DNA from: Comamonas antarctica
Lineage (GTDB): Bacteria; Pseudomonadota; Gammaproteobacteria; Burkholderiales; Burkholderiaceae_C
Direction: 5' to 3'
Assembly: GCF_013363755.1 (NCBI RefSeq)
Contig: NZ_CP054841.1
Coordinates: 496,001 to 560,000, forward strand
Length of the DNA: 64,000 nucleotides
Each line of letters begins with the position of its first letter. Within the stretch, counting starts at the first letter, position 1. The notes below the pieces were generated by a model. That model was given only the letters and a program-made list of their open reading frames with translations, was not told where the DNA came from and did not search any database. Position numbers and translations under genes: made by a program. Positions 9,377-16,882 of the stretch are shown one piece after another.

Positions 9377-10249
9377 ATGGCTGCGTCCACTGAATCCTCT
9401 TTCGACACCATTGCCTTCATCGGCGGCGGCAACATGGCCAGCGCCATCATTGGCGGCCTGATCCGCCAGGGAATGCCCGCGGCGCGCATTGCCGTGGCCG
9501 AGCCCTGGGACGAGGCGCGCGCGGCGCTGCTGCAAGCCCATGGCATCACCGCCTTGGCCGAGCCCGGCGCCGCGCTGGAGCGCGCCCGCCTGGTGGTCTG
9601 GGCCGTCAAGCCCCAGATGCTGCGCCAGGCGGCGGCCGCAGCCGGCAGCTTCACGCGCCATGCCATGCATCTGAGCGTGGCTGCGGGCGTGCGCTCCGAC
9701 AGCATCGCCGAGTGGGTCGGCTCGCAGCGCGTGGTGCGCGCCATGCCCAATACGCCGGCGCTCATCGGCCGCGGCATGACCGCACTCTTTGCGCGCGCAG
9801 CCATCACGGCCGCCGAACGCGCCGACGTCGAGCAGGTGATCGCCACCACGGGCGAGTACCTGTGGATGGATGACGAAGCGCAGCTCGACGCCGCGACGGC
9901 GCTTTCGGGTTCGGGCCCCGCATATGTCTACTTCTTCCTGCAGGCCATGACCCAGGCCGGCAGCGACATGGGGCTCACACGGGATCAGGCGCACCAGTTG
10001 GCCGTGGCGACCTTTGCCGGCGCGGCCGAACTGGCGCACCGGTCGGCTGAACCGCCCGAACTGCTGCGCCGGCGCGTGACCTCGAAGGGCGGCACGACGC
10101 ACGCCGCCATCACATCGATGCAGCACAGCCGGATCGACTGGCATTTCATGCGCGCCCTGCATGCCGCGAGGGACCGCGCCCGCGCGCTGGGCGATGAATT
10201 CGGCAATGCGCCGTCCGGTCTCGCGGAGCTTCCAGCAGCGCGCAGCTAG
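9377..10249 (+). CDS. proC: Pyrroline-5-carboxylate reductase
   Basis: Final enzyme of proline synthesis, reducing 1-pyrroline-5-carboxylate with NAD(P)H in the cytoplasm. The 290-residue protein has the N-terminal Rossmann motif FIGGGNMASAIIGGL (about 13-27), the MPNTPALIGRGMT loop and the C-terminal dimer domain with SGSGPAYVYFFLQAM and the active-site TSKGGTTHAAI. It follows the chemoreceptor gene by 26 nt on the same strand, but has no functional link to it, so the adjacency may be fortuitous. No clear ribosome binding site precedes the ATG. Confidence 0.93.
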   Translation: MAASTESSFDTIAFIGGGNMASAIIGGLIRQGMPAARIAVAEPWDEARAALLQAHGITALAEPGAALERARLVVWAVKPQMLRQAAAAAGSFTRHAMHLSVAAGVRSDSIAEWVGSQRVVRAMPNTPALIGRGMTALFARAAITAAERADVEQVIATTGEYLWMDDEAQLDAATALSGSGPAYVYFFLQAMTQAGSDMGLTRDQAHQLAVATFAGAAELAHRSAEPPELLRRRVTSKGGTTHAAITSMQHSRIDWHFMRALHAARDRARALGDEFGNAPSGLAELPAARS

Positions 10250-10380
10250 GCCCGGCGCCCCCTCCTTGAACGCTCCTGCGCACGCGAGGTCTGGTAGCGT
10301 CGGAGACTTCCCGGCATTCGCCTCCGGAGTCGCCTGCGCCGCGGCCCGCACTGCGAACATGGCGCGACGAAAGGCACCTC

Positions 10381-11013
10381 ATGCACCCAAAGTCACAGCA
10401 ACATGCGGCCATCGCGTCGGCTTACGATCAGCTTGCAGACCGATGGCGCGATGGAACATTCAACCCCGATGACGGCGTCGAGCAGTTCAGGCGCGCGCTG
10501 CGTTTTCTGGGCGAAGGCGAAGGATGGGCACTCAACGTCGGCTGCGGCTGCAATACGCGCTTCAATGCGTTGCTGCGCGCGCGCGAATTGCGTCTCGAGG
10601 GCGTCGACATCTCGCAGCGCATGATTGCCATGGCCCGGCGGGCCGACCCGGCAGTGCTATTGCAGCACGCCGATGTGTGCGCATGGCGTGCGCAACGCGG
10701 CTATCGCTTCATCGCTGCCTGGGACAGCATCTGGCATGTCGACCTTGGACAGCAGCGGGCGCTGATGCTGAAGCTGATGCAGGCCCTGGAGCCCGGCGGC
10801 GTGTTTCTTTTCACGGCCGGGGGACTCGATGCCGAAGGCAGCCATGTGGATTCCTCCATGGGCGTGGAGGTTTCCTACAGCACGCTGGGCGTGCCCGGCT
10901 TGCTGGCTGTCGTCAAGCAAGCCGGCTGTGTCTGCCGGCATCTTGAATTCGACCAGTATCCGCTCAAGCATCTGGTGGTCATCGTCCAACGCAGTGCCGC
11001 CATCGCGGCATGA
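10381..11013 (+). CDS. Class I SAM-dependent methyltransferase, substrate unknown
   Basis: A 210-residue stand-alone methyltransferase. The SAM motif I is ALNVGCGCNTRF (about 48-59), motif II contains the acidic LEGVDISQRMIAMARRA, and the post-II region RFIAAWDSIWHVDL and EPGGVFLFT fit the Methyltransf_11/25 group. No membrane segment or additional domain is seen. It sits alone between proC and the convergent citrate synthase-like gene, so the context gives no hint to its substrate. A weak GAAAGG lies before the ATG. It could act on a small metabolite or a quinone-like compound; I cannot tell. Confidence 0.7.
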   Translation: MHPKSQQHAAIASAYDQLADRWRDGTFNPDDGVEQFRRALRFLGEGEGWALNVGCGCNTRFNALLRARELRLEGVDISQRMIAMARRADPAVLLQHADVCAWRAQRGYRFIAAWDSIWHVDLGQQRALMLKLMQALEPGGVFLFTAGGLDAEGSHVDSSMGVEVSYSTLGVPGLLAVVKQAGCVCRHLEFDQYPLKHLVVIVQRSAAIAA

Positions 11014-11122
11014 TGCGCTGTGCCGCGCGGTTTGGAACGCGACGCCTGGCAGCCGCCTTGATGCTGTGGCTCGGCAGCGCACACCGCAAGCCAAGAAGGC
11101 ACGCCGAAACCCCGGCACCCGG

Positions 11123-12364
11123 CTAGCGAAAGCGCACGATACGGCCCGAACCGCTCGCGGACGCCGAACTGCCGGCGTCCGCGGCCGGGTCCGGCCCGCT
11201 ATAGACCGCGCGCGGGCGTATCAGCTGGCCCGAAGCGCGCTGCTCCAACGCATGCGCGATCCAGCCCACCGTGCGGCCCAGCGCAAAGACCGCGAACGCC
11301 GCCCCGGGCGGCAGGCGCCAGCTGCGCTGCAACGCCACCAGCGCATAGTCCAGGCTGGGCAGCAGGCCGGCGTGCGCGTAAACCTGGTCGATCAGACGCT
11401 CGCGCCCCGGGTCGGGCGGCAACTGCTGCAGTATTGCCTGGGCGCGCGGATCGCCCTGGGGATAGAGCGGGTGGCCAAAGCCGGTGAAGCCGGCGGGCGC
11501 ATGGCCCGAGCGGGCATCCCTGAGCAGCAGCGCGAGCGAGGGCGCCAGCGTGCTCTGGGCATGCCATGCCTCCCATTGCCGGTCGATCTGCCGCGTGACA
11601 CCGCCATGCATTGGGCCGGACAGTGCGGCCAGGCCGGCGCCCACGCAGGCCTGCAGGCTCGCGCCCGTGGAGGCCACCACGCGCGTCGCGAAGCTCGAGG
11701 CATTGAACTCATGGTCGGCGCACAGCACCAGCGCGCGGCGCAGGCTGCTGGCGCCCGGGGCATCCAGGCGCCAGCGCTGCGCGAGGTGCTCATGTGCCGG
11801 CTGTGAGCTCTCATGGGATGGCGCGCCCAGCAGTGCGGTGGCCATGGCCTGGAGCAAGGCCTGCGGCTGGTCGGGCTGCGCCTGCGCATGCCAGGCCGCC
11901 AGGATGCAGGCGAAATCCGGCAGGCTGGCTGGCCTGTGGCCAGCCGGGGGCGCCACTGCCGCGTGATCCACCGCCGGGCGCGGCTCGAATGCGACGCCTT
12001 GCCACATCCATTCAGCGGTCTGTTCGAGGCTTGCGTGTTCCGCCCACTGCAGCGCGTCGCGGCCGCGGTAATAAAGGCGCCCGCCCCGCACCAGGGTCAG
12101 GGACGAGGCCATCACCGGCTGGCCCCAATCGAGCGTCGACTGGGCCAGCGATGCGGGATTGCGCACCGTCTGCCGCTGCCGGGCCAGGCGCAGCACATCG
12201 CTTTGCAGATAACGCTTGCCGCGCTGGCCCGCCATCGACTGCGCCCGCAGCAGGCCGCGGCTCACATAGCTGTACAGGCTGCTGCGCCGCACCTTCAACA
12301 GGGCGGCCGCGTCCTCGGCCGACAGCCAGGGAGAGTCGTGGGAGAGGGAGTTCACGGCCTGCAT
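11123..12364 (-). CDS. Citrate-synthase family enzyme with N-terminal HTH domain
   Basis: A 413-residue fusion. Residues 14-66 form a MerR/excisionase-like helix-turn-helix (SAEDAAALLKVRRSSLYSYV then a basic wing around GQRGKRYLQSDV). Residues about 80-395 are a citrate/2-methylcitrate synthase fold with the catalytic triad kept: H253 in GPMHGG, H298 in GFGHPLY, D339 in PSLDYA. The usual GFGHRVY is GFGHPLY here, and the large domain is short, so the acyl-CoA or oxoacid substrate may differ from the housekeeping enzyme. It is divergent from a CoA-transferase gene (85-nt gap). A role as both enzyme and DNA-binding self-regulator is possible but inferred. Confidence 0.82.
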   Translation of the reverse strand: MQAVNSLSHDSPWLSAEDAAALLKVRRSSLYSYVSRGLLRAQSMAGQRGKRYLQSDVLRLARQRQTVRNPASLAQSTLDWGQPVMASSLTLVRGGRLYYRGRDALQWAEHASLEQTAEWMWQGVAFEPRPAVDHAAVAPPAGHRPASLPDFACILAAWHAQAQPDQPQALLQAMATALLGAPSHESSQPAHEHLAQRWRLDAPGASSLRRALVLCADHEFNASSFATRVVASTGASLQACVGAGLAALSGPMHGGVTRQIDRQWEAWHAQSTLAPSLALLLRDARSGHAPAGFTGFGHPLYPQGDPRAQAILQQLPPDPGRERLIDQVYAHAGLLPSLDYALVALQRSWRLPPGAAFAVFALGRTVGWIAHALEQRASGQLIRPRAVYSGPDPAADAGSSASASGSGRIVRFR

Positions 12365-12449
12365 TCTGTGCTTTTTCCAAGCCGGCAGCCAGGTCGATCG
12401 GCCCGATCAAGATTGACGCTGGCGGTGCGACCAGCAATCCTTGCGCGCC

Positions 12450-13895
12450 ATGACCGCTTCTTCCACACCCCCCTCCTCCATGGCCGTGCTCGAAGCCTTG
12501 TGGCACGAAGCCCGGCTCGATGCCAGTGCGCTGCGCCGCGCGCATCTGACCGGATCCAGCGACCATCTGCGCAGCAGCTTCGCGGCAGCCACCCTGGCGC
12601 AGGCCAGCGCCGCTGCCGGTGCGCTCGCGGCGACCGAAATCGGCGCCCTGCGGCAGCCGCAGTGGCCGGCGCAGGAGGTGGCCGTGGACATCGCGCCCGT
12701 GCTGGCCGAAACCACCGGCTATTTCACGCTGGACGGCCTGCGCCCGCCCTCGTGGGCGCCGATCTCCGGGCTGTATGCCTGCGGCGAGGCCATCGCGCAG
12801 CCCGGCTGGGTGCGCATCCACGCCAATTTCGAGCATCACCGCGATGGCGCGCTGCGCCTGCTGGGGCTGGCGCCGGGCCCGCACATGTCCCGGGACCAGG
12901 TCGCCCAGGCATTGCGCGGCTGGAACGCGCTGGATTTCGAGGCCCGCGCCACCGCGGCGGGGCTGGTGGTGGCCGCAGTGCGCAGCCTGGAGGAATGGGC
13001 GCAGCACCCGCAGTGCGCCGCGCTGCGCACCCAGCCGCTGCTAGCCATCACCCAGCTCGATGCCGGCCATGCCGCGCCACCGCGTGCCTGGCCGGCCAGC
13101 GGCTGCGCGGCGCTGCCCTTGGAGGGTCTGCGCATTCTTGACCTCACCCGCATCCTCGCGGGGCCGGTGGCCACGCGGACCCTGGCGGCCTATGGTGCCG
13201 AGGTGTTGATGGTCAATGCGCCGCACCTGCCGAACATCGAAGCCATTGCCGATCTGAGCCGTGGCAAGCGCTCGGCGCTGCTGGATCTGCGCAGCGGCGA
13301 CGCGATGGCGCAGATGCAGCGCCTGCTGCCGCATGCGCATGTGTTTGTGCAAGGCTACCGGCCGGGGAGCCTGCAGGCCCTGGGCCTGGGCGTGGACGCC
13401 GTGGCGCGCACCGCTCCCGGAATCGTCTACGCCAGCCTGTCGGCCTACGGACGCAGCGGGCCCTGGGCCGACCAGCGCGGCTTCGACTCCCTGGTGCAGG
13501 CGGTGAGCGGACTGAACCTGGCGGAAGCACAGGCCTTCGGCGACGCCACGCCCAGGGCCTTGCCGATGCAGATTCTCGACTACGGCGCCGGCTACCTTTT
13601 GGCGTTTGGCATACAGTCCGCCCTGCTGCGCCAGGCCACCCAGGGCGGGACCTGGCATGTCGAGGTCTCGCTGGCGCGCGTCGCGCAGTGGCTGGTGGCG
13701 CTGGGGCGGGTGCCGGTGCCGCACCCGCCAGGCGCGGCGGGCACGACCGACTGGATCGAGCCCTGGCTGGAGACGGTCGCCAGTGGCTATGGCGAACTGC
13801 GTGCAGTGCGGCCGAGCGCCGTGCTGTCGCGGACCCCGGCGCGTTGGCGCCGGCCCGTCGTTCGCCCCGGTACAGACGCCCCCTGCTGGTCCTAG
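12450..13895 (+). CDS. CaiB/BaiF (family III) CoA-transferase, two-half form
   Basis: Family III CoA-transferase of 481 residues. The canonical N-terminal half (LRILDLTRILAGPVATRTLA ... HVFVQGYRPGSLQALGL ... ASLSAYGRSGPW ... QRGFDSLVQAVSG ... QILDYGAGYLLAFG) begins only near residue 230; the first 210 residues look like the C-terminal half of such enzymes (HANFEHHRDGALRLLG, ARATAAGLVVAAVRSLEEWA). A TTG at 12441 and ATGs at 12450 and 12480 are possible starts; 12450 is chosen, without a strong ribosome binding site. Divergent transcription from the citrate-synthase-like gene suggests that it activates a carboxylic acid to its CoA thioester for that enzyme. Substrate unknown. Confidence 0.8.
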   Translation: MTASSTPPSSMAVLEALWHEARLDASALRRAHLTGSSDHLRSSFAAATLAQASAAAGALAATEIGALRQPQWPAQEVAVDIAPVLAETTGYFTLDGLRPPSWAPISGLYACGEAIAQPGWVRIHANFEHHRDGALRLLGLAPGPHMSRDQVAQALRGWNALDFEARATAAGLVVAAVRSLEEWAQHPQCAALRTQPLLAITQLDAGHAAPPRAWPASGCAALPLEGLRILDLTRILAGPVATRTLAAYGAEVLMVNAPHLPNIEAIADLSRGKRSALLDLRSGDAMAQMQRLLPHAHVFVQGYRPGSLQALGLGVDAVARTAPGIVYASLSAYGRSGPWADQRGFDSLVQAVSGLNLAEAQAFGDATPRALPMQILDYGAGYLLAFGIQSALLRQATQGGTWHVEVSLARVAQWLVALGRVPVPHPPGAAGTTDWIEPWLETVASGYGELRAVRPSAVLSRTPARWRRPVVRPGTDAPCWS

Positions 13896-13913
13896 CGGCG
13901 GGCGCGGCGGGTC

Positions 13914-14933
13914 TCAGCGCGGGATGCCGCTGCCGCTGGCCGGCGCCAGCGCCTGGAGCAGCCGCGCGGCGTTGGCCTGCATCATCTCGACATAGGTCGC
14001 CGCCGGCCCGCCGGGCGCAGACAGCGCATCCGAATACAGGCGCCCGCCCAGGGCCACGCCGGTCTCGCGCGCGAGTTGCTCGAGCAGGCGCGGATCGGAA
14101 ATGTTCTCGAGGAAGATGGCGCCAACGCGTTCCTGGCGCACCTGCCGTATCAGCTGCGCCAGATCGCGCGCCGAGGGTTCGGCCTCGGTGGACAGCCCGC
14201 GCACCGGGATGAAGCGCAGCCCATAGGCCTGCGCGAAGTAGCCAAACGCATCATGCGTCGAGACCACGCTGCGGCGCTGCGGTGGCAGGCCCGCGAACTG
14301 CGCGCGCAGCTGCGCATCGAGCGCCGCGAGGCGCGCCCCATAGCCGGTGGCGCGCTGGCGGTAGCGCGCGGCGTTGGCCGGGTCGGCCTGGGCCAGGCCG
14401 CGGGCGATGTTGCCCACATAGGCAATGGCATTGCGCACGTCCTGCCAGGCATGCGGGTCGGCGCCGCCGTGGGCATGGGCGTGCGCGTGGCCATGCGCAT
14501 GGCCATGGGCGTGCTCGCCGTGGGCCGATGCGGGCATGGCGCGCGGCGCGATGCCTTGCGCGGCAACGATTTCCACGCCGCCGAAGCCTGCCGCGTTCTT
14601 CAGCCGCGGCAGCCAGGGCTCGAACCCCAGGCCGTTGCTGACCAGCACCCGCGCCTGCTGCAACTGCCGCGCCTGGCGCGGCGTGGGCTCGAACACATGG
14701 GCGTCGCCATCGGGGCCGACCAGCGCGGTGACGTCCACCATTTCGCCGCCGACTTCGCGCGCCAGATCGGCAAGAATCGAAAAGCTGGCCACGACGGGCA
14801 GGCGGGCAGCGGCGGCGTGGCCGGCCGTGGCGGCCGTGGCGGCCGTGGCGGCCGTGGCGGCCGTGGCGGCCGTGGCGGCCGTGGCCAAGGCCATGCCCAG
14901 CAGGCTGCGGCGGGAAAGTGGGAGGTGGTTCAA
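13914..14933 (-). CDS. znuA: ZnuA-like zinc/manganese ABC transporter receptor
   Basis: Periplasmic metal-binding receptor (cluster A-I, ZinT/ZnuA type), 339 residues. The start is a TTG at 14933, backed by GGAG 7 nt upstream. The leader has a twin-arginine-like LSRRSLLG at residues 6-13 and a hydrophobic stretch made of seven ATA triplets (about 18-38), then VVASFSILADLAREV begins the mature fold. A His-rich loop around residue 145 (alternating HGHAHAH) is the classic ZnuA zinc-acquisition loop; further ligands are likely H in DPHAW, H in STHDAFGYF and the D/E in the C-terminal lobe. It lies 13 nt behind the permease gene. Confidence 0.9.
   Translation of the reverse strand: MNHLPLSRRSLLGMALATAATAATAATAATAATAATAGHAAAARLPVVASFSILADLAREVGGEMVDVTALVGPDGDAHVFEPTPRQARQLQQARVLVSNGLGFEPWLPRLKNAAGFGGVEIVAAQGIAPRAMPASAHGEHAHGHAHGHAHAHAHGGADPHAWQDVRNAIAYVGNIARGLAQADPANAARYRQRATGYGARLAALDAQLRAQFAGLPPQRRSVVSTHDAFGYFAQAYGLRFIPVRGLSTEAEPSARDLAQLIRQVRQERVGAIFLENISDPRLLEQLARETGVALGGRLYSDALSAPGGPAATYVEMMQANAARLLQALAPASGSGIPR
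14823..14885 (-). repeat. Seven perfect copies of a 9-bp repeat in the ZnuA leader
   Basis: GGCCGTGGC is repeated seven times without a mismatch. On the coding strand each unit reads as Ala-Thr-Ala, and the array supplies the hydrophobic core of the ZnuA signal peptide. Because 9 bp is a multiple of three, copy-number change by slippage would lengthen or shorten the signal peptide without a frameshift. Confidence 0.9.
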
Positions 14934-14946
14934 GACAAAGCTCCAG

Positions 14947-15813
14947 TCAACAGGATTCTTGCGCGCCGGGCCGGCGCAGCGCGCGCACGCTGCCGTGCGC
15001 GCCGGCCAGCAGCGACAGCGCGTACAGCGCGCCCAGGCTCAGCGTGATGGCGGCCGAGGCGGCAATGCCCAGGTGGAACGAGGTCAGCAGCCCGAGCACG
15101 CTGCCCAGCACCGCCAGCGCCACGGCCAGCGCCATCTGCGCGCCCACGCTGCGCTGCCAAAAGCGCGCCGCCGCGGCGGGCAGCACGGCAAAGGCCACGG
15201 CCATCAGCGTGCCCAGCGAGTGAAAGCCGCCCACCAGATTGAGCACCAGCAGCAGCATGAAGACGGCATGCGCCAGCGCGCCCTGGCGCCCTTGCAGGCG
15301 CAGGAAGCCGGGATCGAAGCATTCAACGATCAGCGGCCGGTAGATCAGCGCCAGCGCCAGCAGCGTGGCCGTGGCAATGCCCCCGGTCAGCAGCAGGGTC
15401 GGGTTGTCGAGCGCCAGCACCGAGCCGAACAGCACATGCAGCAGATCGACATTCGAGCCGCGCAGCGAGATCAGCAGCACGCCGAGCGCCAGCGAGATCA
15501 GATAGAAGCCGGCAAAGCTCGCATCCTCGCGCAGCGCCGTGTGCCGCGTGACCATGCCCGACAGCAGCGCCACCAGCAGGCCGGCCAGCAGCCCGCCCAG
15601 CGTCATGGCGCCCAGCGACAGGCCGAAAAACAGATAGCCCAGCGCCGCGCCGGGCAGGATGGCGTGCGACATCGCATCGCCCACCAGGCTCATGCGCCGC
15701 AGCAGCAAGATCGTGCCCAGCGGCGCGGCGCCGGCGCTCAGCGCCAGGCAGCCGGCCAGCGCCCGCCGCATGAAGCCATAGTCGGCAAACGGCAGCCACA
15801 GCTCGGCAATCAT
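14947..15813 (-). CDS. znuB: ZnuB-like metal ABC permease
   Basis: Inner-membrane permease of the ABC-3 metal family, 288 residues with about eight membrane helices. It carries the typical LRRMSLVGDAMSHAILPG segment near residue 40 that docks on the ATPase, and the late SFHLGIAASAAITLSLGALYALSLL helices. The ATG at 15813 is preferred over the GTG at 15822 because it forms an ATGA overlap with the stop of the ATPase gene. It would form the zinc channel with ZnuC and ZnuA. Confidence 0.9.
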   Translation of the reverse strand: MIAELWLPFADYGFMRRALAGCLALSAGAAPLGTILLLRRMSLVGDAMSHAILPGAALGYLFFGLSLGAMTLGGLLAGLLVALLSGMVTRHTALREDASFAGFYLISLALGVLLISLRGSNVDLLHVLFGSVLALDNPTLLLTGGIATATLLALALIYRPLIVECFDPGFLRLQGRQGALAHAVFMLLLVLNLVGGFHSLGTLMAVAFAVLPAAAARFWQRSVGAQMALAVALAVLGSVLGLLTSFHLGIAASAAITLSLGALYALSLLAGAHGSVRALRRPGAQESC

Positions 15814-16541
15814 CGCGGCCACTCCGCGTCCTCGAGGGCCTCGAGCACGGCGCGCGTCTCGCCCCAGCCCCGCATCCGCCCGGCCAGCGCCAGCGTCTGC
15901 GGGAAGTGGCTGCGCACGCGCTCGCGCTCATGCAGCACCGCGATCACCGTCTTGCCCTGCACATGCCAGTCCTGCAGCAGTTGCAGCAGCGCTTGGGCCG
16001 TGGCCTCGTCGACGCCCGCCAGCGGCTCGTCCAGCAGCACGACCGGCGGGTCCTGCACCAGCAGGCGCGCAAAGCGCATGCGCTGGAACTGCCCACCCGA
16101 GAGCTCGCCGATGTAGTGCGCCTGCAATCCCTGCAGGCCGACGGCGGCAATGGCCGCGCGCACGCGCTCGGCCAGCGGCGGTGTCACCCGGCCGAAAGCG
16201 CCGATGCGCGGCCACAGTCCCACCGCGACGAAATCCTCGACGCTGACCGGGAACTGCGGGTCCACCCCGCCGGCCTGGGGCAGATAGCCCAGCGCCGGCC
16301 GCGGATGGCGCGACGCAATGCTGCCGCGCAGCGGCCGCAGCAGGCCCAGCAGCCCCTTGAGCAGGGTCGACTTGCCGCCGCCGTTGGGGCCGATGACGGC
16401 CGTCATCGAACCCCGCGCGAAGTGCCCGCTGAGGTCCTGCACGGCCAGGCGCGCGCCATAGCCCAGGCTCACCCGATCGAGACTCAGGTCGGCGCCAGCC
16501 TGCGCCGGCTGCAGCGGCTCCATGCGGTCCATTCGCATCAT
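15810..16541 (-). CDS. znuC: ZnuC-like metal ABC ATP-binding protein
   Basis: ATPase of the metal importer, 243 residues. Walker A is GPNGGGKST (about 51-59), signature LSGGQFQR, Walker B PVVLLDEPLAGVDE, and the switch histidine is in VIAVLHERE. Several ATGs cluster at the start; the first (16541) follows a purine-rich AGGAAGGGCAGGG stretch. It is the first large gene of the znu operon and lies 34 nt downstream of the small membrane ORF. Confidence 0.92.
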   Translation of the reverse strand: MMRMDRMEPLQPAQAGADLSLDRVSLGYGARLAVQDLSGHFARGSMTAVIGPNGGGKSTLLKGLLGLLRPLRGSIASRHPRPALGYLPQAGGVDPQFPVSVEDFVAVGLWPRIGAFGRVTPPLAERVRAAIAAVGLQGLQAHYIGELSGGQFQRMRFARLLVQDPPVVLLDEPLAGVDEATAQALLQLLQDWHVQGKTVIAVLHERERVRSHFPQTLALAGRMRGWGETRAVLEALEDAEWPR

Positions 16542-16575
16542 GCGCGCCCTGCCCTTCCTGGCCTTCCTGCCTTTG

Positions 16576-16725
16576 CTAGCTCCTCATGGCCCAGGCCAGC
16601 GCCAGCCACAGCAGCGCGGCCACGGCGGCGGCCACGAGGCAGCGCACGGCGGCAGCGGCCTGCAGCAGGCGCACGCGGTGCGCACTCCGGCCACCCTCGG
16701 GTCTTGTCCAAAGCATTTTCAGCAT
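16576..16725 (-). CDS. Small membrane protein heading the zinc operon
   Basis: A 49-codon reading frame between the Zur-like box and znuC. It starts with MLKMLW, has a basic middle (RSAHRVR) and one hydrophobic helix at about residues 24-47 (VRCLVAAAVAALLWLALAWA), ending in MRS. It begins 21 nt downstream of the inverted repeat, is co-directional with znuC and would be the first gene of the operon. An overlapping frame starting at 16729 (MDAENALDK) runs into the antisense of the Bug gene's leader and is rejected. I do not recognise the protein; a single-helix accessory or regulator of the zinc importer is a guess. Confidence 0.5.
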   Translation of the reverse strand: MLKMLWTRPEGGRSAHRVRLLQAAAAVRCLVAAAVAALLWLALAWAMRS

Positions 16726-16745
16726 CCATCGACGACTGTGATTTC

Positions 16746-16766
16746 ATAACATGTGATGTTATAACA
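16746..16766 (-). promoter_or_regulatory. Zur/Fur-type operator of the zinc operon
   Basis: ATAACAT-GTG-ATGTTAT at 16746-16762 is a perfect 7-3-7 inverted repeat, and TGTTATAACA at 16757-16766 is a second overlapping palindrome. Paired TGTTAT/ATAACA elements are the known core of betaproteobacterial Zur boxes. The site lies 21 nt upstream of the mini-ORF that opens the znu operon and 120 nt upstream of the divergent Bug gene at 16883, so both directions may be zinc-repressed. Confidence 0.8.
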
Positions 16767-16882
16767 ATTTTCAGCCGGCGATGACGGATCGGGCGCAGGC
16801 GGCGCAGCAGCCGCAGCGACTTCCCGCGCGCGCCCGGCCTTGGGCGATACTTGGCGACCAACAACCAGAGGAGACCAATTCG

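Noticed and set aside
14823..14885. CRISPR-like or satellite array
   Set aside because: The units are 9 bp, contiguous, without spacers, and lie in frame inside a signal peptide.
16538..16729. Longer minus-strand frame starting MDAENALDK before znuC
   Set aside because: It reads out of frame with the membrane mini-protein and lacks any recognisable feature; the 16725 start gives a clean single-helix protein.
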